DNA of 64,000 bases from Anastrepha obliqua. Lineage: Eukaryota > Arthropoda > Insecta > Diptera > Tephritidae. The stretch lies in assembly GCF_027943255.1 (NCBI RefSeq), contig NC_072892.1, positions 20,421,792 to 20,485,791 of the forward strand, read 5' to 3'. Of this stretch, positions 56,115 through 64,000 are shown piece by piece. Position 1 is the first letter of the stretch. Every line of letters begins with the position of its first letter. The position numbers and the translations under genes were made by a program. The notes below the pieces were generated by a model. The model did not search any database and was not told where the DNA came from. It saw nothing but the letters and a program-made list of their open reading frames with translations.

Positions 56115-57228
56115 TTGGCGTGCTTTCCGGCCGTGAGATGTTCTTTAACAAAAATTTCGTTAACTAAAATTTTAATACTGAGCCTCTCTTTCTCGCGTAC
56201 TCAAGCCTTTATAAATATCAAAAAAAACTTTAACTACGTGCGTGAAGAGTTCGTTGAATTTCAAAATTATTTCAATTTAGAAAACCATAAAATTTTGAAA
56301 GTATCTAATACCCGTTGGTTGTCTATGGAAAATGCCGTGTCCAGAGTATTGGAACAATGGAAAGCCTTAGTTCATTATTTTCACTTAACAAATTTTGAAC
56401 AAAACCATGATATGACAAATAACATACTGACAAATATGAATGATGCAAATAAATGCTATTTGTTTTTTTTAGCATACATTTTGAAAGAAATCAATAAAAT
56501 TAACTTAGATTTTCAGTCAGAGACTCCACGCTTTCACGTAGCTCTGGAAATGTTGACCCTGTATTTCAAAAATATTTTAAGTAATTTTGTTGACTTAAAC
56601 CTGTTAAATTTTAAAATGTTAACAGTGGATAATTTTGATCAGCTAAGTGTATTTAAACCATTAAAAGATATTTATCTTGGACAAAAAGCTCAGAGTCTTT
56701 TACAAAGTCAGAATTTAACAAATTCACAAACTATTGAAATTCAGCAAAATTGTAAACAGTTTTATATAATTCTCTGCAAGCAAATTTTACGTAGAATCGA
56801 TTTTAAAAACCCAATTCTGAATGCTGTGAAAATTCTAAACCCTCTTTCTTTAGGCTCTAGTTTAATGCCGTTAACCACTTTATTCCCAAATCTTGTAGAA
56901 AATGATGAACATCTAGAACTTTTGGAAAGTGAATGGAGGTTACTTATTGTACGAAATCGGTCCGAAGAGAGTCTTGAAAAACAGCTTAGGAGATTTAATG
57001 TACCTTAATTTAAAAGATTTTGTTGGTGCTATCCTAAGCCTTCCACATAGTAGCGCATCCCCTGAGCGTGTGTTTTCAAGAATGAATAGTATGAAATCGT
57101 TTAGAAGAAATTGTTTGGATGTGGGTTCAGTGGACTCCTTACTTTTAGTAAGAGAAATGGTTACTGCAAACGAAATCAATAATTGGGTTCCATCCCATAA
57201 TATTTTAAGGGAATACAAAAAATCTTAA
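56115..57228 (+). pseudogene. hAT-family transposase, N-terminus missing, one frameshift
   Basis: The first frame (56115-57008) carries LKVSNTRWLSMENAVSRVLE, typical of the insertion-domain side of hAT transposases in the SCAN/ZBED-like branch, then long helical text. After a +1-type shift near 56980 the second frame (to 57228) holds the hAT dimerisation domain: ILSLPHSSASPERVFSRMNS, RRNCLDVGSVDSLLLVREM and a stop. The BED zinc finger and first catalytic Asp region are absent. hAT enzymes leave 8-bp target duplications. No termini are visible. Confidence 0.75.
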
Positions 57229-57533
57229 GAATGCTATATCCTTTTTCAGTATAAAATAATCACCATTTAAATGTTTATTTTTTTAATTGAATAGTCATTA
57301 GATAAAATCTAATATAAAATAAAAATTAAAAATTATTTGTACGTCCATTTTTTTTCAGTAGTAATATGAAGTCGAGGGCTTTATTAATGTGAATTTATTG
57401 GTCTTAAAATTAACTATTTTAATACATATTGTATATGTAAATGAAATTTTTTATAAACTGAATTTGTAAGCCTTTAGTTTAATCAAATGTCAATAAAATT
57501 CATTATATCTAACTATTACTAAAATAAATTTAT
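57229..57533. other. AT-rich sequence after the hAT relic
   Basis: Likely the 3' non-coding part of the hAT copy. No inverted terminus found. Confidence 0.35.
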
Positions 57534-57716
57534 TTAAGGGGGTTCATTGTCCATAAAAAGTTTTAAACACTTCGAAAATTTCGAAAATACTTCACTTTTT
57601 TCCACCTTTCACTTCACCTTTTTTTGGTCGTCCGGCAGCACTGCATCATACACATACGACTCTACACATACACTATGACTCTACACATACAACTGCATGG
57701 GATAGTTACAATGCAT
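57534..57716. repeat. Solo TTAA + G-run terminus
   Basis: TTAAGGGGGTTCATTGTCC at 57534 has the design of the TTAA family, but no matching right end precedes the element at 58127. Confidence 0.35.
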
Positions 57717-57914
57717 ATGTGAGTCGACTGCTCAGAGAGCGAGTGTAGTTAACAGCCAACATCATACGGATCACTTCCTGTTGCTATGCAAGTGTCGGCT
57801 GCTGTGAGAGCTAGTGCAGTTAGCACCGAACATTATATGCGTCGCTTGCAGTTGTTATGCAAGTGTGAGTCGACAGCTGTGAGAGCGACCAGAGCAGTTA
57901 ACAGCAAAGAGGAA
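57717..57914. repeat. Degenerate tandem repeat, 71-77 bp unit
   Basis: About 2.6 copies of a unit running from GTGAGTCGACTGCTCAGAG or similar through AGTTAACAGC to TTGCTATGCAA or TTGTTATGCAA. Copies start near 57719, 57792 and 57862. The 66-residue frame across it is a by-product. Confidence 0.7.
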
Positions 57915-58126
57915 TTAAGTGTGAAGCTCACTTTCATCCAATTGGAATTGGTTAATGGGAGTTCGGTTGCAAATGAACCAATTTGATGATCACTGCGGCT
58001 GCTAGCTTTGCAGAGCTTTACTAAATTTACACTGTTTTTGTAAATTTAAAAATTGTTCATAAATAAATATTTTACAATTCATATATGGTTGGTATAAAAA
58101 GTTGATTCGTGACCCTCGCCATTTTA

Positions 58127-58863
58127 TTAAGGGGGGGGTAGGGTCACAAAATCGAAATTTTTTTTCTTCACTCATCTTATAGTAAATCATTTCAAGAATG
58201 TTGTGTCAAAATTTTAAGTGGATCGGAGCAGAACTCTCAAAGTTATAGCCTTTGTAGGCACTCTACCTCGAATGCGGAGCATCGATAATTTCTCAGAGTC
58301 ATTTTTTCAAACGCGTTTTTCCCGAAACGACTTCTTAAAAGTCGGTGCCAATCACAACTCCGAAACTATTCAACCGATTCTTTTCAAATTTGGCACACGT
58401 TTTCTAAATCAAAAATACCTCCCCCCTACACTGTTTTTTTTTTTATTTTTTGTTTTTTAAGGTTGTTTTTCACTTACAAATATGGCGAATTTTTTCGCCA
58501 AAAATGCTCGTTTTACGTTTTTTTGCCACCAAAACTACAAAAATGAAAAAAAAAAAATTTATTAATGTAGGGGGGAGCATTACGTCATACTTTAACTGAA
58601 AAATTCGACTTTTTTAGTTTCAGATGATTCCACGACGAATGCCGATTGGCACCGCAGAGCACCTCTCGAAAAACATATCTCCAAAAAAACTCTGTCATGG
58701 GCTTATTTGTCAATATTTTATTATTAATTTTTTTTTAAAAACTTATTGAAAAGATGTACAATAACATGTAACTGATTTTATTAAAGTATCTTAAGCCATA
58801 TTTCTGTAAAAAATTCACAAAAAAAGTGTTTTTTTTTAGCGCTAAACCCTACCTCCCCCTTAA
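58127..58863. mobile_element. Complete 737-bp TTAA-bounded element
   Basis: TTAA at 58127-58130 is followed by GGGGGGGGTAGGGTC. TTAA at 58860-58863, read inward, is followed by GGGGGAGGTAGGGTTT. No transposase is encoded. Internal blocks shared with 12598 onward and 26910-27000: AAAATTTTAAGTGGATC, CGCGTTTTTCCCGAAACG, AAGTCGGT, AACCGATTCT with TCAAATTTG. TTAA target plus G-rich ends points to a Kolobok-like or piggyBac-like non-autonomous family (inference). Confidence 0.75.
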
Positions 58864-59900
58864 TGTAAGGTCTGACTTGAAGTCTTGATATTGATATTTC
58901 ATAAAAGATGTTTAAAGTACTTTTGCTAGTTACTAGTTTTACAATATTTAGCGCTAACTGGATTTCAAATTTATCATAAGGTAAAATTTATACATAACAA
59001 AGTTTTTGAAATATTTGCTAAGTTGCGTTTACCTGAGAAATACCCCATATTTATGTACTGGAGAACTATAAAATCCTTTCATATTTAGATAAATTTATTC
59101 TGATTTTGTAAGATTTTTATTCTGTAGTTTACACTGTATTGGTTTGTTTTAAAATTTGTTGCAATGACTGCCTTAGTTCGCAATTCTACTTAAACTCTTG
59201 AAAACATGACAAATTGAGAGTTGGAATACTTACATCTTATATAACATCATACTATTTAAAACAAAATGTTCATGGAAATACAGGAAATCTTTGTGGAAAC
59301 TAAGCTGAAAATGAAGCATTGTAGCACTTATCACGCGCTCCCTTTTCAAGTTGCCGCAGAAGGCAGCAAAAACCGGTAAAACACAACGTAGTGGATTCAA
59401 TACGAATTACAAAACTCAACCATCCAATTGTGGTTACAAATGTAATCCAGTTGATTGCAACGTACATACATACAAACACATACATACATACACATACATC
59501 CATGTTGTACACTCACTCTTGTTATCCGATATCAGCTTAGAACGCGACACATTTGACGTTAATTGACTTTCAATCGCTGCCTTTGTTGTGGCGATAGGAG
59601 CAGCAAAGGGGACGGGAAGAGTTTGTATAAGTCGTGAAATAAGTAGTTTGGCGTAAGCAGTACACCGAACGAAATTTCGTTAAATGTGAGATGCGGGCCA
59701 AGTTTCGAATGAGTCATTTTCGCTTCGCAGTAGATCTGAAGAAAAATTACAGCTGAAGAAAAGATTTGCAATGGATCCCACACAAGTAAAATTGCAACTG
59801 GAAGAAAGTTATCGTACATATATTACATAGATTTAGGAAATAATGAGTGGGCTATCTAATGCTTAGAACTTGAACTACTGATTTTGCTTTACGGTTCTAC
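58864..59900. other. Unassigned stretch with ACAT tract
   Basis: Contains an ACATACA-rich tract at 59462-59500. No gene recognised. Confidence 0.4.
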
Positions 59901-60560
59901 ATACGTCCAGAATTTTCAACAAATCGATTTTTTCGATATTTCGAAAGTGTAGTATCTTAGTAATATACTGTGAAAATTTCATGCGGAAATTCCCAATATT
60001 ATAGCTTCTACAGCCCATTAACTAGGCAGAGAGCGGTCCGCGCACTCCTGTACCTCAAACTTTAAACTCATTTTTCTCGAAACTACTTTTTCCGGCACGG
60101 TCTGCATGTGCTTAATATTTTGTGATGCTGTTTTTTTTTCAAATAATCGAAAGTGTTAAGTAGATTTGATGTTTGATATTTTTATTAAAAACATTTTATA
60201 AACATAATTAAAGTGGGACATTTATAACGTAAAACGCATACTTTTTTTAATGCCGTAAATTGCAAAATTTTTCGAAATTCAAAAATCCGGCTCCATAGAC
60301 TATAACATAAACTTTATTTTACAAGAATTTTTTTACGTTTTACAGATCCATTAACATTTCAAGGAGAATGATGCAGACCGTGGAGCAACTTTTTTTTCGT
60401 TGTACTTTGGGTCACGTGATTTTTTATATTTTTTATGTACTAATTTTTGTAAAGAAAATTAAAATAAATTTTTTTATAAAGTTTAAGTACTAATTATCAA
60501 TGTATAAAATTTTTTATATTTATTTCTATTGTTATGTAACCGCTTAATGAGTCCTCTAAA
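59901..60560. repeat. Diverged relative of the TTAA family
   Basis: Bases 59945-60090 contain GAAAATTTCATGCGG, a TTATAGCTTCT block, and CTTTAAACTCATTTTTCTCGAAACTAC, in the same order as in the TTAA elements at 12598 and 58127. Termini are not identifiable. Confidence 0.45.
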
Positions 60561-61080
60561 ATGCACTGGTATAAAGACAGAAAGTTAGGTTAACATCCGT
60601 GGCTTGCGAAATGGACCGATTTGCCCTTGAAAAATACTACAACTTGGGAAATATTACGAATTTACTTACAAAATGGTAAATAACCTTTCGAAACTGCAAG
60701 AAAATTACGTTATGATTCTCTTTGGTCAAATGCATTTGCCAACGGGTAGCTCCGATTTGCCTCCGTTAGATTATAATTGCAAGGCCGATAGCCCCGATAA
60801 TACTTATGATTATATTTCATATAAATAAATAAATAATTAGCTTATTATTTGTGGGAGGCCAACAAAGATAAATTTTACGCGAAACATCCAACAACGCTTG
60901 ACGCCCCAAGCACACAATTGGCGCAGTCATCTATTAAATACTGATCCAAACGATCCAAAATATTTTGAAAAATTCCGGTTATCGTATCGGTTACTGCAAG
61001 GCAGGTATTCATGCGAAGCATATTTATTATTTTTCTTGTTAAACATATTCAACAAACTTCAATTTAACAGGTTGTTAATA
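60561..61080. other. Unassigned stretch
   Basis: Nothing recognised. Confidence 0.4.
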
Positions 61081-61180
61081 TTCGACGGACCCATCTGGCA
61101 ACCCTGTATCTTTTGACAGAGACGTCAGATCGCTTAATTACATACCGCGTTGGAAGCGTCAGTCCAAGTAGATTTTTACC

Positions 61181-61640
61181 ATGGAACAATACACGCCACG
61201 CGAGCGCGCCCAAATTGTTGAAATTTACATTCAACAAAAGAAGTCAATTGTGAAAACTCAACGTGCGTATAAAAAATTAAATAATGTGAAAAGTGCGCCT
61301 TCTAAGAACACCATTGAAAGTTTGTACGAAAGTTTTTCGACTGATGATGCGACCAAGGCGATCGGATGAGAATATTGCTCTTGTGCGGGCCAGTGTTGAG
61401 TCGTCGCCAAGGACATCCCAAAATCGCCGTTTTCAGCAGTTGGGCATTGCTCGGACCACTTTACAACGAATTATTCGCATTGATTTGCATTTATTCCCGT
61501 ATAAGATTCAATTGACGCAAAGATTGTTGACTGCGGACAAGTCTCGTTGATTGGAATGGGCCCAAAAAACACATGAATCCGTCGAATATGGGCAACCCGT
61601 ATATAATTTAATTTCTATAACTCACCATACTGTAAATACA
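61181..61640 (+). pseudogene. IS630-like transposase N-terminal half
   Basis: Starts MEQYTPRERAQIVEIYIQQK, the typical start of the insect IS630-like family (helix-turn-helix), and runs to residue 62. After a frameshift at about 61360 it continues as ENIALVRASVESSPRTSQNR, then FQQLGIARTTLQRI and PYKIQLTQRL, and stops. The catalytic domain is absent. Confidence 0.7.
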
Positions 61641-62427
61641 ACTCTGTTGTAAGAATGAGTAAGCAATCGAAGTAATTACTGGAAAAGTACCGTATTTGAG
61701 TGCTCTCGCCCTTTTCAAATTGGTTCGTTGTAGTAAGCGAGTATAGAATTTAGCTTTCCTGTTTTGTTTTTTTGGACATCAGACCGTGTGGTCGTGTATA
61801 CATATATCAAGAATATTCAATAAACAGCCGCTATAGTGAAATGTGAAATAGTGTTCCATAATAACGGAATTGATTTTACTTTCAAATATAAAAAAATACC
61901 AATTGAAAAAAAAATCACTTGTTTCATACTTCGAGCTATTGAAAGTTTCACACATTAGATTACCCATTCTGTACGTTTCAAATAAAACAATTCGAAGTTT
62001 TACTTTCATTTAAGAAAATAACTGTGTCAAAACGACTTCACTAAAATTCACTCTCCTTTCTTAAATTCTGCCTAGCATCACTTTCAGACAAACAGAGCCT
62101 TTTAAATAGCAGGTCTTTCTGAAGTCAAAATTAAATTAATTGAATTGTAAACTAAAAAAAGGAATCTGAAGAAATGTTTTTTTTTTAGAAAGAATTATTC
62201 GCTTTTAATTGTCATTGTTTGAAATTACAAAGATGTACTTGTATTTAGTATTTCCTTGCAATGTTTATGATTAATTTATTTCGAAAAATTTTCTGTCAAA
62301 AAAGATAGTAATAAATGAAACAAAAGAACCGAAGAAGACTTTCAATAGTTTGCGTCCACTTTTCAGTAGGCAGTAGACTCTTTTGCAACCAAAATTGCAG
62401 TAGAGTATGAGCACGAGGGCTAATATA
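61641..62427. other. Unassigned AT-rich stretch
   Basis: No features recognised. Confidence 0.4.
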
Positions 62428-62977
62428 TAGGGTTATTCAATAGGTGCGCTTCAACTTTTTTCCGAAAGGGAGGGCGAACGACGCAATATTTTGTATTTTT
62501 CGCTTGTCATTTGTAAACTTCATTAGTATACATTTCATCATGAAACGCTACACACTTGAGCAACGACTGCAAATCGTGCAAATTTTTTATGAAAATAATC
62601 GTTCTGTTGCTGCTACTTTAAGAGCATTACGGCCATTTTACGGTCCATTTAACAAGCCGTCCCGTTTTGGGGTTATATGAAGTCATTGGTCTACAGTAAC
62701 AAGCCGGCGACGATTTGTGTGCTCAGAGCCAATATTGGACGCGAAATTGCTGGAATTTCGGCCGATTTATGCAAAAGAGTGGTCGAAAATTGGGTTCAAC
62801 GATTGGACTTCGTAAAACGTGCACGCGATGGTCATGCAAAAGATACCGAATTTTATACTTAAATGTATATTATATGTTCAAACTCGATAATAAAAAAAAA
62901 TTAGTTAAAAAAGTCAAACCGTTTGTGTTTTATTCAAAAAAGTTCAAAAGTTGAAGCGCTCTTACTGAAAAACCCTA
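62428..62977 (+). mobile_element. IS630-like element, internally deleted (about 550 bp)
   Basis: The termini TAGGGTTATTCAATAGGTGC and, from the right, TAGGGTTTTTCAGTAAGAGC share an inner GCGCTTCAACTTTT. It keeps the transposase N-terminus (from 62540: MKRYTLEQRLQIVQIFYENN, ALRPFYGPFNKP) and C-terminus (IGREIAGISADLCKRVVENW; DGHAKDTEFYT), while the catalytic centre is deleted. Confidence 0.85.
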
Positions 62978-63029
62978 TATTTTCTTTATTTTCAGATGCT
63001 ATGACGCCAAAAATATCTTACCATAAGTA

Positions 63030-64000
63030 CAGGGTCCGGCACGCGAAGTGTAACCAATTAAGCAGGCAATAAATTTAGTTTGGAAAATTACTTTCATTCA
63101 CATTCAATTCAAAGTAAAAAATGTGTGAAAATAATACAAAATTAAGAATCAATTTACTTTTGCTCGATATGATCACCCTTTTCCTTGACTATGACCTTGA
63201 GATGGTCCAGAAACGAACCGCGAGCTACCCGCGTGTGGCTTGCAGGTATTTTGGCCCACTCGCGGACAATTGATTTTTTCAGCGCCTCGGGACTAGTGAT
63301 TCTTTTAGTTCGGACCTTGCTCTCCACAATGGCCCAAAGAGAATAACCCGCGCGTCTGGTGAATTTGAGAGCCATTCTGTGGACATTATGAAGTTCGGTA
63401 CGTTGTTTTTTAGCCATTCTTGGTTCACTCGAACTTAGTGATACGGTGACGAGTCCTGTTGAAACGTACATGGTCTTCTACCGAAATGATTGTCTATCCA
63501 CGGCTTCAAAGCAACCTCCAGAATACTTTTCCGATAATATTTCGCATTTACCTTGACGCCAGGCTCGATGAAAACGATTGCTTGCGGTCTACGATTCAAG
63601 CGGGCCAAACCATTAACTGTGCTGCCTCCTGGTGGCCAATCGATGATTCAAATTCTCGTATGAACGGGTGGTCAAATAAACCCCATCGTTTTGGGAGTTT
63701 ACGAATTGCTCAATTTTGAAAATTTTCTCGTCAGAAAACACAATGTTCAGAAATTGACCGCATTCGACCAAGCGAAGCAATTCCTTCGCTCTCACAAGTC
63801 TGACTTATTGCTGCTTTGGCGTGAAATCATGCGCCTTTTGGATTTTCTAAGGCTTTACTTTGAGATCATTTTTCAGTATGCGGCGGATACTATGGTCAGA
63901 TATTTTCAATTCTTTCGCCATTTGATTGGCGTCGGGAATTTTGCTCAAGTCGCTTCTTCACTTTTTGAACCATTTCACGTGACGTTGCAGTTTTTTGATG
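63030..64000 (-). mobile_element. maT-like (DD37D) transposon, runs off right edge
   Basis: The 3' terminus CAGGGTCCGGCACGCGAAG is preceded by TA. It is the same family as 2084-2971 but keeps the N-terminal half. The 5' terminus lies beyond the window. Confidence 0.8.
63154..64000 (-). pseudogene. maT-like transposase, frameshifted
   Basis: In coding order: helix-turn-helix text near 63990-63830 (MAKELKISDHSIRRILKNDL), 63795-63613 with LLRLVECGQFLNIVFSDEKI (first catalytic Asp), VKVNAKYYRKSILEV, TFQQDSSPYH (second Asp) and SNSPDAR in the third block, where the family's MDYSLW text is damaged. At least four frameshifts or stops. Ends at about 63154 with a C-terminus resembling GGHIEQK. Confidence 0.75.

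Noticed and set aside
57717..57914. CRISPR-like spaced repeats
   Set aside because: Eukaryotic context, only 2.6 degenerate contiguous units and no spacers.
57786..57986. 66-residue frame with internal repeats
   Set aside because: The repeats come from the DNA tandem repeat. The frame starts and stops at arbitrary points.

Overview
This is eukaryotic nuclear DNA from an insect, most likely a higher dipteran. The mix of mariner, maT, IS630-like Tc1, hAT, errantivirus, RNase-H-bearing LINE, R1-like and Jockey-like copies fits a tephritid-type fruit fly genome, but the species is an inference. I found no convincing host gene, tRNA, rRNA, operon or CRISPR array. The window reads as intergenic or intronic sequence packed with transposable elements (TEs) of several ages, many inserted into one another.

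Region 1 (1-10.5 kb): the end of a TTAA-bounded repeat, an inverted-repeat MITE beside a decayed maT copy, LINE tails, a mariner with a nearly complete transposase, a 2.2-kb element with 456-bp inverted arms carrying part of an unnamed repeat-encoded zinc-finger protein, and a nearly complete maT (DD37D) transposase. Region 2 (12.6-22.5 kb): a nest of a TTAA-bounded element invaded by an IS630-like element and by a full-length errantivirus. The errantivirus (14103-22386, minus strand) has 545-bp LTRs, a TGTA target duplication, a tRNA-Lys-type primer site, gag, a twice-broken pol, and env. Region 3 (23-33 kb): LINE relics, including one LINE inserted into another with its target duplication still visible, an orphan exon-like ORF, and a decayed Tc1-like copy. 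Region 4 (33-35.3 kb): three Tc1/mariner elements packed end to end at TA sites. Region 5 (37.6-45.7 kb): a Jockey-like LINE split by a mariner, another mariner tail, an RNase-H LINE, a complete tRNA-derived SINE with a perfect 14-bp target duplication, and a second TTAA element split by a mariner. Region 6 (46.7-55 kb): a mariner whose 3' end and flank are duplicated around a deleted IS630-like element, an RTE-like LINE tail, a SINE carrying a 365-bp Tc1-derived MITE, and two RNase-H LINE copies. Region 7 (56-64 kb): a hAT transposase relic, a 71-77-bp tandem repeat, a complete 737-bp TTAA element, two IS630-like remnants and a maT copy running off the right edge.

The elements do not form a pathway; their relation is one of nesting and of non-autonomous copies depending on autonomous ones. 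The least explained structures are the 456-bp-armed element at 7045-9227, the recurring TTAA family sharing an internal box, and the exon-like ORF near 27.1 kb. Family names come from motif recognition alone; no database search was possible.
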